A stretch of DNA of 6,112 bases from Halobacteriales archaeon QS_9_67_15 (GTDB lineage Archaea; Halobacteriota; Halobacteria; Halobacteriales; Haloarculaceae), in the NCBI GenBank assembly GCA_003023165.1, contig PXSD01000062.1:3884-9995 (forward strand), in the 5' to 3' direction. Each line of letters begins with the position of its first letter. Positions within the stretch are counted from its first letter, which is position 1. Below, piece after piece: positions 1-5,552 of the stretch. The notes under the pieces are model-generated. The model searched no databases. It was not told the DNA's origin and saw nothing but the letters and a program-made list of their open reading frames with translations. The position numbers were made by a program, and so were the translations under genes.

Positions 1-1
1 C

Positions 2-379
2 GTCCGCGACATCACCGAGGTCGTCGACATCGACGACCCGGAGACCATCGAGATCGTCGCCGCCGAACCCTGGAAGTACCGCGCCTACGAACACGTCCGC
101 GGTGCCGACCCCGGCGACGCCGTCGTCGGGTCGGCGCTGGACGACGAGGCCGTCGGCGACCACGGCGACCGCGCCGCCGACTACCTCGGCGACCTCGCGT
201 CGCAGGCCGGCGCGCTCGAACCGGTCCTCGACGCCGACCGCGAACTCGAAGTGCTCGAGGACGCGGCGTGGCTGTTCGCCGACGAGTTCGGGGCCGACGT
301 CCGGGTCCGTCAAGCGACGCCCGAGGACGACCTCGCCGCCAAGGCCGAGCCGTCCAAGCCCGCCATCCAGATCGACTGA
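2..379 (+). CDS. leuS: Leucyl-tRNA synthetase, C-terminal 125 residues (5' end outside window)
   Basis: Cytoplasmic class I aminoacyl-tRNA synthetase that charges tRNA-Leu with leucine for translation. Only the C-terminal end is present, reading in frame from base 2 to the TGA at 377-379. The visible part begins with an acidic segment (DIDDPETIEIVAAEPWKYRA). It then has a helical stretch rich in Leu, Ala and Asp, and ends with the characteristic archaeal LeuRS tail: a DEFGADVRV strand, an acidic linker with AAKAEPSK, and the terminal KPAIQID. From knowledge of the family, archaeal and eukaryotic-type LeuRS enzymes end in this way (KPAI followed by an acidic residue), and this tail domain helps bind the tRNA. 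The catalytic HIGH and KMSKS regions lie upstream of the window. No terminator-like sequence separates it from the next gene, which starts 28 bases later, so read-through is possible. Identification rests on the tail only. Confidence 0.85.
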   Translation, partial: VRDITEVVDIDDPETIEIVAAEPWKYRAYEHVRGADPGDAVVGSALDDEAVGDHGDRAADYLGDLASQAGALEPVLDADRELEVLEDAAWLFADEFGADVRVRQATPEDDLAAKAEPSKPAIQID

Positions 380-407
380 TGTCGCCGACCGACGGAGCGG
401 CCTGACG

Positions 408-1541
408 ATGGTGCCGTCGCGTCGGACCGTCCTCGCCGCGTCCGCAGCGGGTGTCGCCGGTCTGGCCGCGCTCGGCGGCACGACCCGCGGACGGACGCCG
501 CGGACTGTCCCGGCGACCGTGCCCGGCGACCCCGACGCACGCATCGGGTTTGTGGGTGACGTGATGCTCGGTCGCAACGTCGACGACCGGTGGTCGAGGA
601 GCACGACCCCCGAGTCGACAGTCGACCCCGCCGGCGTCTGGGGGTCGACGCTCGACTCACTCCAGGCGCTCGACGGGCTCGTCCTCAACCTCGAGTGTTG
701 CCTCTCCGCCCGTGGCGAGCGCCGGCCCGGTCGGACGTACTACTTCCGGGCCGACCCCGAGTGGGCGATTCCAGCGCTCGAGGCTGCGAACACCGCCTTC
801 GCCTCGCTCGCCAACAACCATCTCCTCGACTACGGTCCGACCGCGCTGCTGGACACCGTCGGCCACCTCTCTCGGGCGGGTATCGCCACCGCCGGCGCGG
901 GCCACGACTGGGCGGCGGCGGTGCGGCCGGCTGTCGCGACCATCGGGGACATCGACGTGGGCCTGGTCGCGCTCACAGACCAGGCGCGCTCCTATCGAGC
1001 CGGTTCGGACGCGCCCGGGACGGCGTGGACGCCGCTCGGCCCCCGGAACCCCATCACTCGCCGGCGCGTCGTGGCCGCGCTCCGAGGGGTCCACCGACGG
1101 GACCCGGACTTCGTCGTCGCGTCGCTCCACTGGGGCCCGAACTGGGAGGTCCGCCCGTCCGGTCGCCAGCGTCGGATGGCCCGCTGGCTGATAGACGAAG
1201 GCGTCGACGTGGTCCACGGCCACAGCGCCCACGTGATCCAGGGCATCGAGGTGTACCGCGGTCGACCGCTCGTCTACGACGCCGGCGACTACGTCGACGA
1301 CTACGTGGTCAAGCCCCACCTCCGGAACGACCGGAGCGTCCGCGTCGAACTCGTCGTCGAGGACGGCCGACTCGACCGACTCCACGTCGCACCGGTCGAG
1401 ATCGTCGACGAGCGCGTCGAGCCCGCCACCGGCGAGGTCGCGGCGTGGGTCCGCGACCGGATGCGGACCCTCTCGGCCGAGTTCGGGACGCCCGTCGAGC
1501 GCGACGGACGCGGACTGTCGGTTCCGCTGGCGTCCGAGTGA
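408..1541 (+). CDS. CapA-family (PGA_cap) metallophosphatase-fold protein, Tat-exported
   Basis: Probable secreted 377-residue protein of the CapA/PgsA-type metallophosphoesterase-fold family. Bacterial relatives take part in poly-gamma-glutamate capsule synthesis, but the substrate here is unknown. The N-terminus is a twin-arginine signal: SRRTVLAASAAG at residues 4-15, then a hydrophobic Ala/Gly/Leu stretch to about residue 23. No lipobox cysteine follows, so release rather than lipid anchoring is inferred. Family motifs appear in order: GDVMLGR (50-56), NLE (94-96), NNHLLDYG (136-143), HWG (241-243), HGHSAH (270-275) followed by VIQGIEVY, and YDAGD (290-294). These correspond to the metal-binding and active-site loops of the fold. 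The HGHSAH and YDAGD versions differ from the common bacterial GHHPH and YSLGNF. The ATG at 408 is chosen because the Tat motif starts four residues later; the upstream in-frame extension overlaps leuS and is rich in Arg/Ser/Thr, as expected of a shadow frame. A GGAG lies at 394-397. The tandem arrangement with leuS is probably positional rather than functional. Confidence 0.8.
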   Translation: MVPSRRTVLAASAAGVAGLAALGGTTRGRTPRTVPATVPGDPDARIGFVGDVMLGRNVDDRWSRSTTPESTVDPAGVWGSTLDSLQALDGLVLNLECCLSARGERRPGRTYYFRADPEWAIPALEAANTAFASLANNHLLDYGPTALLDTVGHLSRAGIATAGAGHDWAAAVRPAVATIGDIDVGLVALTDQARSYRAGSDAPGTAWTPLGPRNPITRRRVVAALRGVHRRDPDFVVASLHWGPNWEVRPSGRQRRMARWLIDEGVDVVHGHSAHVIQGIEVYRGRPLVYDAGDYVDDYVVKPHLRNDRSVRVELVVEDGRLDRLHVAPVEIVDERVEPATGEVAAWVRDRMRTLSAEFGTPVERDGRGLSVPLASE

Positions 1542-1591
1542 CCGGTCGATGGACGCCGACGAACGCGACGGGACTGACGGAGATGCGACCC

Positions 1592-1598
1592 GTTTTGT
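1592..1598 (+). promoter_or_regulatory. TATA-like element for the FAD oxidoreductase
   Basis: A T-rich run (TTTT at 1593-1596) stands out in otherwise GC-rich DNA, centred about 25 bases before the ATG at 1621. No Shine-Dalgarno-like sequence precedes that ATG. This spacing fits a haloarchaeal promoter giving a leaderless transcript that starts at or next to the ATG. It is inferred from position and composition only. Confidence 0.35.
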
Positions 1599-1620
1599 CG
1601 GACGAGTCCGAACCGCCCCC

Positions 1621-2658
1621 ATGACCGAGATCGGAGTCGTCGGAGCCGGCGCGGCGGCCGCCGCCGCGACGTACGTGCTCGACAGGGCCGTCCCGTCCGC
1701 CAAAGTGACGATCCTGGAGAAGTCCCGCGGCGTCTGCGGACGCGCGGCGACGCGCCGCCGGGGCGACGTGACCTACGACTACGGCGCCAACTACGTCAAG
1801 AGCGACGACGAGCGCGTAGTCGAGCTGCTCACCGAGACGCTCGACTCGGAGGGGTTGGTCGACGTGACCGACCCGATCTACACCTTCGACGCCGAGGGCA
1901 CCGTCTCCGAGGGTCGGGACGCCGACGACCACAAGTGGACCTACGAGTCGGGCCTCACGCAGCTCGCCAAACGCCTCCTCGGCGAGACGGACGCGACGGT
2001 CCACAACTCGACTCGCGCCGAGACGCTCGTCCGCGACGGCGAGCGGTGGCGCGTGGTCGACACCGACGGCGATGAGGGGGGGCCGTTCGACGCCCTCCTG
2101 CTGAACCCGCCCGCCCCGCAGACCGCCGCGTTGCTCCGGGACGCCGAGTGGGACGACCGCGCCCGGGCGACCCTCGCCGATGCCGCCGAGGAGGTTCCGT
2201 ACCGAACTATCTGGACGGCGATCCTGGGTTACGGGTTCGAGATCGACCGCCCGTACTACGCGCTCGTCAACCCCGACCGCGACCACGAGGTCGGCTGGAT
2301 CGCCCGCGAGGAGTGCAAAGCCGGTCACGTCCCCGACGGCGAGTCGGTGCTCGTCGTGCAGGCCAACCCCGGATGGTCGGTCGACCACTACGACGACGAC
2401 CCGACCGAGAACGTGGCCGAACTCGCCGACCTCTCGGCGGACGTGCTGGGCGACGCAGGGCTGGCGGATCCGGAGTGGACGGACCACCAGGGGTGGCGCT
2501 ACGCGCTCCCGGACGAGGGCGTCCGACAGGGCGCCGTCGACGACGCTGCGGCCGCTGACCTCTACGCGCTCGGCGACTGGGTCGCGGGCGAGGCGCGGCT
2601 CCACGCCGCGCTCCGGAACGGCCTCGATACGGGCGAGCAGGTCGCCTACTCGCTGTGA
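1621..2658 (+). CDS. Renalase-like NAD(P)/FAD-dependent oxidoreductase
   Basis: Predicted cytosolic flavoprotein of 345 residues from the amine-oxidase/renalase-like group (COG3380 type). The natural substrate is not known. The N-terminus is a Rossmann dinucleotide-binding strand-turn-helix, IGVVGAGAAAAAA, in which the usual third glycine is alanine (GxGxxA). A following strand ends in acidic E (VTILEKSRG), which would bind the FAD ribose. GRAATRR at 40-46 and YDYGANY at 52-58 match the GR-x-ATRR and D-x-GA-x-Y signatures of this group. Near the C-terminus, LYALGDWVAGEARLHAALRNG (GD at 318-319) is the second FAD-contacting segment. An in-frame ATG at 1549 would add 24 residues with no family match. 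The start at 1621 is preferred because the Rossmann strand begins two residues later and a TATA-like element lies 25 bases upstream. The gene is convergent with msrA, about 290 bases away. A redox or photolyase-associated role is only a guess. Confidence 0.8.
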   Translation: MTEIGVVGAGAAAAAATYVLDRAVPSAKVTILEKSRGVCGRAATRRRGDVTYDYGANYVKSDDERVVELLTETLDSEGLVDVTDPIYTFDAEGTVSEGRDADDHKWTYESGLTQLAKRLLGETDATVHNSTRAETLVRDGERWRVVDTDGDEGGPFDALLLNPPAPQTAALLRDAEWDDRARATLADAAEEVPYRTIWTAILGYGFEIDRPYYALVNPDRDHEVGWIAREECKAGHVPDGESVLVVQANPGWSVDHYDDDPTENVAELADLSADVLGDAGLADPEWTDHQGWRYALPDEGVRQGAVDDAAAADLYALGDWVAGEARLHAALRNGLDTGEQVAYSL

Positions 2659-2700
2659 TCTGCGCACCGGCGGAAGCGAGTTCCACCCTGCACTTGCCGG

Positions 2701-2865
2701 CCCCGGTGGTTCGTCCCGTCGGGTCCACACCCTCGGTACGGACAGTTCGTCGTCGCGCTCTGGGGGACGTCGTACTTCGACGGCGTCCGGACGGTGCTCG
2801 ACGAGTACGTCGGTCCCTCGGGCGGAGCCGCCGGCGACGGCGACACCGAACCGTCCACCGGGTGA
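2701..2865 (+). pseudogene. Start-less coding remnant, family not recognised
   Basis: The reading frame ending at the TGA 2863-2865 has strong haloarchaeal coding statistics. From 2734 to the stop only 4 of 43 sense codons end in A or T. The translation is protein-like: RYGQFVVALWGTSYFDGVRT, then VLDEYVG and an acidic Gly/Asp tail ending DTEPSTG. The frame has no ATG or GTG start before this segment; back to 2659 it gives an Arg/Cys/Pro-rich translation unlike a normal N-terminus. Just upstream, the +1-shifted frame (about 2682-2715) also has GC-ending codons and reads LHLPAPVVRP, so a frameshift inside a once longer gene is possible. I do not recognise the family. It is most simply the C-terminal relic of a decayed gene between the convergent oxidoreductase and msrA genes. 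Confidence 0.45.
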
Positions 2866-2928
2866 GCCGTCGACCGAAACGGACGGCGAACCGTCACCCG
2901 GACGAGTGGTGAGCGGCCGACCGTGACT

Positions 2929-2950
2929 GCGACCGCCCCGCTTCGGTCGC
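2929..2950 (-). terminator. Hairpin immediately downstream of msrA
   Basis: Perfect 7-bp inverted repeat, GCGACCG at 2929-2935 and CGGTCGC at 2944-2950, with an 8-base loop. It abuts the msrA stop codon (2951-2953 on the minus strand). No T-run follows on either strand, and archaeal termination usually relies on T tracts, so the assignment is weak. It could equally act on transcripts arriving from the plus-strand gene. Confidence 0.35.
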
Positions 2951-3544
2951 CTACAGCACCGCCTCGACACCCGGTACTCGCTTGCCCGTGACGTGCGCGT
3001 TGAGCTTCGCGGCCGCTGGCGACTCACGGACCGCCGCGTCGTCGTAGCCGGCCGCCCCGAACGCCGACTGGATCGCTCGCTCGCTCCGGAGGTTGAACTT
3101 CTGGTGGTACGGCTCCGCGACGTGGAACGCCTCGAGGCGCTCGACGCGGGTTTCGACCCGGTCGAGCGCGCGGTCGTCGAGGTGCGTCTCGATAGCTGCC
3201 CGCTGGTCAGCCGTCTCGAAGAAGAGGACGTGGTGGTACTGTCGCTTGCGCGGCTGGGTCCGCGGGTCGTGGTTCTCGATGGCCAGGGCGACCAGTTCGC
3301 CGAAAGAGACGACGGTCGAGTCGTAGTCGACCTGCAGCGCTTCGCTGTGTTCACCGAGGTCGTGGTACGTCGGGTCGGCCATCTCGCCGCCCGCGTAGCC
3401 GACGCGCGTTCTGACGACGCCCTCCCGTGCGCCGAACGCCGCGTCCGGTCCCCAGAAACAGCCGAGCGCGAACGTCGCCGTCTCGGTCTCGTCGGGCCCA
3501 GGTGCGTCGTCGTCGTACGCGACGATCCGGTCGGGTTCAGTCAT
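2951..3544 (-). CDS. msrA: Peptide methionine-S-sulfoxide reductase, divergent single-cysteine form
   Basis: Cytosolic repair enzyme of 197 residues that reduces the S-diastereomer of methionine sulfoxide in oxidised proteins. The catalytic motif GCFWG places the nucleophile at Cys29, followed by AAFG, GYAGG (49-53), DPTYHDLGEHSEALQVDYD (57-75; Glu68 matches the conserved catalytic Glu) and EPYHQKFNLR near residue 145. Two features are unusual. The family segment NHDP...QGND-x-GTQYRS is shortened to NHDPRTQPRKRQYHHVLFF, losing about five residues including the Asp normally in the active site, although the QY tyrosine is kept. Cys29 is the only cysteine, so there is no intramolecular resolving cysteine. 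From knowledge of the family, this implies regeneration by an external thiol. The ATG at 3544 gives a typical acidic N-terminal extension. The gene lies 30 bases downstream of msrB on the same strand, so the two are likely co-transcribed. The identification as MsrA is firm; normal activity is an inference. Confidence 0.92.
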   Translation of the reverse strand: MTEPDRIVAYDDDAPGPDETETATFALGCFWGPDAAFGAREGVVRTRVGYAGGEMADPTYHDLGEHSEALQVDYDSTVVSFGELVALAIENHDPRTQPRKRQYHHVLFFETADQRAAIETHLDDRALDRVETRVERLEAFHVAEPYHQKFNLRSERAIQSAFGAAGYDDAAVRESPAAAKLNAHVTGKRVPGVEAVL

Positions 3545-3574
3545 CCGTTCTCGGCCGTCTCGTCCACGGTTCGC

Positions 3575-3991
3575 TCACCGCTCGCCCTCGTCGAAGGTCA
3601 GCGCGGCACCGTTGATGCAGTAGCGCTTGCCCGTCGGCTCCGGCCCGTCGTCGAAGACGTGGCCGAGATGGCCCTCGCACCGGCGACAGAGCACCTCGGT
3701 CCTCGTCCCGAGGAGTCCCCGGTCCGGCTCGGTCGTGACCGCGTCGTCGTCAGCCGGCGCCCAGAAGCTCGGCCAACCCGTCCCCGAGTCGAACTTCTCG
3801 CCGCTCGAGAAGAGGACCGCTCCGCAGCCGGCACAGCGGAACTCCCCGTCGGCGGTGACGTTGAGCAGGTCCGACGAGTACCGCGATTCGGTCCCGCTCT
3901 CGCGGAGGATGCGATACGCGTCCGGCGAGAGCCGCTCTCGCCACTCCGCTTCGGTCTCCGGAAGCCCGTCCGTACCTGTCGAGTCTGACAT
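3575..3991 (-). CDS. msrB: Peptide methionine-R-sulfoxide reductase
   Basis: Reduces the R-diastereomer of protein methionine sulfoxide, complementing MsrA. The 138-residue length is normal for a stand-alone MsrB. The sequence shows WRERLSPDAYRILRESGTE (17-35), the structural zinc site CAGC (53-56) with CRRC (102-105), SGTGWPSF (69-76), GHLGHVFDDG (107-116) and the catalytic RYCINGAAL with nucleophile Cys125. The position that is Cys in the SGCGWPSF form of many homologues is Thr71 here. All five cysteines are accounted for by zinc binding and catalysis, so no resolving cysteine is evident. The ATG at 3991 gives the short acidic N-terminus expected in haloarchaea and has a TATA-like element about 27 bases upstream (4016-4021). 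It is the first gene of the likely msrB-msrA unit. A 67-base gap separates it from the upstream hypothetical gene. Confidence 0.95.
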   Translation of the reverse strand: MSDSTGTDGLPETEAEWRERLSPDAYRILRESGTESRYSSDLLNVTADGEFRCAGCGAVLFSSGEKFDSGTGWPSFWAPADDDAVTTEPDRGLLGTRTEVLCRRCEGHLGHVFDDGPEPTGKRYCINGAALTFDEGER

Positions 3992-4015
3992 GACTCGTCG
4001 TACGGACCGGTCGGG

Positions 4016-4021
4016 CTTGAA
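4016..4021 (-). promoter_or_regulatory. TATA-like element for msrBA
   Basis: On the minus strand this reads TTCAAG, flanked by GC-rich sequence and centred about 27 bases before the msrB ATG at 3991. The sequence and spacing resemble haloarchaeal TATA boxes of leaderless genes. It suggests msrBA can be transcribed independently of the upstream gene, but it is a prediction from position. Confidence 0.4.
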
Positions 4022-4043
4022 CGTCTCGGGCGGTGTCGGAGAC

Positions 4044-4071
4044 CACTCCCGCTGTGGATCACTCGGGAGTG
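4044..4071. repeat. 8-bp perfect inverted repeat at the end of the acidic gene, upstream of msrBA
   Basis: CACTCCCG at 4044-4051 and CGGGAGTG at 4064-4071 are perfect reverse complements with a 12-base spacer. The spacer contains the stop codon of the upstream minus-strand gene (4059-4061). It lies just upstream of the msrB TATA-like element. It may be a transcript-end hairpin for the acidic gene or a regulator-binding site for msrBA; the sequence does not decide between them. Confidence 0.45.
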
Positions 4072-4877
4072 ACCCGTCGATGTTCGTCGCCCTCGGGCGG
4101 TGCCAGGTGCGCGCGGTGCCACTGTTTCAGACTCCCCTCGACGTCAGCGATCCACGCTGTCTCCGCCGGGTCGACGTCGAGTGCGAGGTCGTACTCCTGC
4201 TCGTCGACGAGGTCGGCGTCGCCGGCACGGGACTCCGCCCGCGGTTCCTCGGCGACGAGGTACCGTTCTTCGACGTGGGCGTCGACGCTCCCGTCGGTCT
4301 CGTCCTCGACGACGATGAACTCGCGTTCGAGGATGTGTACCCGCTCGGTGTCGTCCGCGAACGTGTGCGAGCCGTGGAACGCGGCGTCTTCGTCGGCCGA
4401 TGGGGTCAGATTCCGCCGCTGGAACTCGGTGTACTCGTGGTCGAAGCCGGGCGGGAGTCGGTGCCCGGTGGTCGGGTCGTCGGGGTCGTGTGCCGGCGTG
4501 TCGAGGTGGTCGCGGGCGAACGAGGAGAGCCACGTCCAGTCGTGGTCCTCGCCGACGTCGACGAGGTGGTCACCGACCGATTCCGCGTCGACCTGCCGAC
4601 GCTCCGTCCGGTCGTCGACGACGATACGCTCTCGGTCTTCGTCGATCCGCCCCGCGTGGATCGTGCCCTCGCCGGGGTCGTACAGCAGGGGCCCGTCTCC
4701 GGCACCGGACCCCAAGAAACCGATCCACCTGACGTCCTCGACCGGTTCGGACTCGCGTCCGGGAGTCGCGCGCTCGACCGGCCACTGCTCGTAGGCCTCG
4801 TAGCGCCTGACCGGCCAGTCGTCGAAGCGAGGGTCAGTCGCTCGCTCGGGTTCCGCGTCGGTGTCTGAGTCGGACAT
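4059..4877 (-). CDS. Acidic hypothetical protein, 272 residues
   Basis: I do not recognise a family. The protein is strongly acidic, has no cysteine, no signal peptide and no membrane segment, so a soluble cytosolic protein is expected. The first 50 residues are charged (MSDSDTDAEPE, then DDWPVRRYEAYEQWPVE). A more hydrophobic core follows at 51-78 (WIGFLGSGAGDGPLLYDPGE, then GTIHAGRI). DHDWTWLSSFARDHLDTP (111-128) looks like a folded helix, and ERVHILEREFIVVEDETDG (178-196) and HVEERYLVAEE (201-211) look like paired beta strands. The C-terminal part ends with WIADVEGSLKQWHRAHLAPP. Haloarchaeal codon use and amino-acid bias hold throughout, so it is a real gene. It is 112 bases downstream of the membrane-protein gene and 67 bases upstream of msrB on the same strand. 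A link to oxidative-damage repair is possible only by position. Confidence 0.75.
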   Translation of the reverse strand: MSDSDTDAEPERATDPRFDDWPVRRYEAYEQWPVERATPGRESEPVEDVRWIGFLGSGAGDGPLLYDPGEGTIHAGRIDEDRERIVVDDRTERRQVDAESVGDHLVDVGEDHDWTWLSSFARDHLDTPAHDPDDPTTGHRLPPGFDHEYTEFQRRNLTPSADEDAAFHGSHTFADDTERVHILEREFIVVEDETDGSVDAHVEERYLVAEEPRAESRAGDADLVDEQEYDLALDVDPAETAWIADVEGSLKQWHRAHLAPPEGDEHRRVTPE

Positions 4878-4881
4878 CAGT

Positions 4882-4902
4882 CGCTCCGTAGGAGTTGGAG
4901 CG
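4882..4902. repeat. 6-bp inverted repeat just upstream of the acidic gene start
   Basis: CGCTCC at 4882-4887 and GGAGCG at 4897-4902 are perfect inverted repeats spaced by 9 bases, starting 5 bases before the ATG of the minus-strand gene at 4877. On the minus strand the proximal arm reads GGAGCG, so it overlaps a possible GGAG ribosome-binding site. A T/C-rich stretch, TTTCCTTT on that strand (4905-4912), about 30 bases upstream of the ATG is a weak TATA candidate. The repeat is short and could be chance. Confidence 0.25.
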
Positions 4903-4989
4903 CGAAAGGAAACGGCCGCCTATCCGAGCGTGACCGAGCCGAGCGGCCAAGCCTGTGGAATACGGCACACTTACCCGATGCGCGGTGAA

Positions 4990-5439
4990 TCAGGGAGTCG
5001 TCTCGGCGTCGCCCTCTCCCCCCGTCGACGGGAGGGCCTCGTCCGCGTACCACAGGACGGAGAAGTCCTGCGGACTCGGGAGCGCGCATGCCATCCACCC
5101 GAGGACGGCGAACCGAGCGACTCCCTCGGTGGCGAACGGGTCTCCGACGAGCCCCGCCGGGACGAGCGCGAGCGGCGCCAGCATGACGAGCGGCATCGTC
5201 GCGGAGAGTCGGAGCGTCCACGCGGGCGTCTCGCCGACCGGACGCGGTTCGACAGCGGCCCACTTGCCGCGCAGTCCGGCGCGGAAGACGCTCCCCTCGC
5301 GACCGGGGAACCAATGGACGTCATGCGGGACGCCGGCCGCGCGGAGGACGGCCGCGTGTGCCAGTTCGTGCGTCACGAGGCCGACGCTGACCGCGAGGGC
5401 CAGTACGACGACCGCAGCTGATATCTCGATAGGAGTCAT
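4990..5439 (-). CDS. Small integral-membrane zincin-like protein (HExxH, M50/DUF3267-like)
   Basis: Predicted membrane protein of 149 residues with the layout of a compact intramembrane metalloprotease. The first hydrophobic helix (about 5-32) contains the zinc motif HELAH at 24-28 (His24, Glu25, His28). A second hydrophobic stretch runs from about 78 to 99 (LSATMPLVMLAPLALVPAGL). A third runs from about 107 to 120 and leads into LPSPQDFSVLWYADEAL, where Asp125 is placed like the third zinc ligand of M50/DUF3267 proteins. The middle section (about 37-72) is a soluble loop. From knowledge of these families, such proteins can be site-2-type proteases, though many small members have no tested activity. 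The ATG at 5439 is supported by GAGGAG on the minus strand at 5443-5448, although the 3-base spacing is tight. It is the first gene of the minus-strand block. The substrate is unknown. Confidence 0.7.
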   Translation of the reverse strand: MTPIEISAAVVVLALAVSVGLVTHELAHAAVLRAAGVPHDVHWFPGREGSVFRAGLRGKWAAVEPRPVGETPAWTLRLSATMPLVMLAPLALVPAGLVGDPFATEGVARFAVLGWMACALPSPQDFSVLWYADEALPSTGGEGDAETTP

Positions 5440-5552
5440 CTACTCCTCGTACGGTAGTCCTACCCGACCGGTAATCGATTATCAATCTATCGGTCCGGAC
5501 GACGGACCGGCTCGCTCGCGGACATCTGAGTGATCAGCCGTTACTGCGGGGT
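5440..5552. promoter_or_regulatory. Divergent intergenic region with A/T-rich core and a 7-bp inverted repeat
   Basis: This 113-base gap separates the minus-strand membrane-protein gene from the plus-strand VOC remnant. It contains the most A/T-rich stretch of this part of the window (about 5471-5490, including the palindrome AATCGATT at 5473-5480), 32 to 51 bases upstream of the minus-strand ATG, where a promoter would be expected. Next to it, CGGTCCG at 5491-5497 and CGGACCG at 5503-5509 form a perfect inverted repeat with a 5-base spacer, suitable for a dimeric regulator. The promoter role is inferred. Confidence 0.4.

Noticed and set aside
1549..1620. Earlier in-frame start for the FAD oxidoreductase
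   Set aside because: It would add 24 residues ahead of the Rossmann strand with no family match and would overlap the likely promoter element.
1309..3354. Very long minus-strand open frame (681 codons)
   Set aside because: It is antisense to CapA and the oxidoreductase and overlaps msrA in another frame. Its translation is Arg/Ser/Thr-rich with no motifs, typical of shadow frames in high-GC DNA.
2993..3988. 331-codon plus-strand open frame opposite msrA and msrB
   Set aside because: MsrA and MsrB on the other strand have unmistakable catalytic motifs. This frame is their Arg/Val-rich complement.
3627..4868. 413-codon plus-strand open frame opposite msrB and the acidic hypothetical gene
   Set aside because: The minus-strand translation has the acidic haloarchaeal bias; this one is Val/Arg-rich with no recognisable domain, as expected of an antisense shadow.
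4861..5421. Plus-strand frames opposite the zincin-like gene
   Set aside because: They are Arg/Glu- or Ser/Arg-rich with no motif, while the minus strand encodes hydrophobic helices and HELAH.
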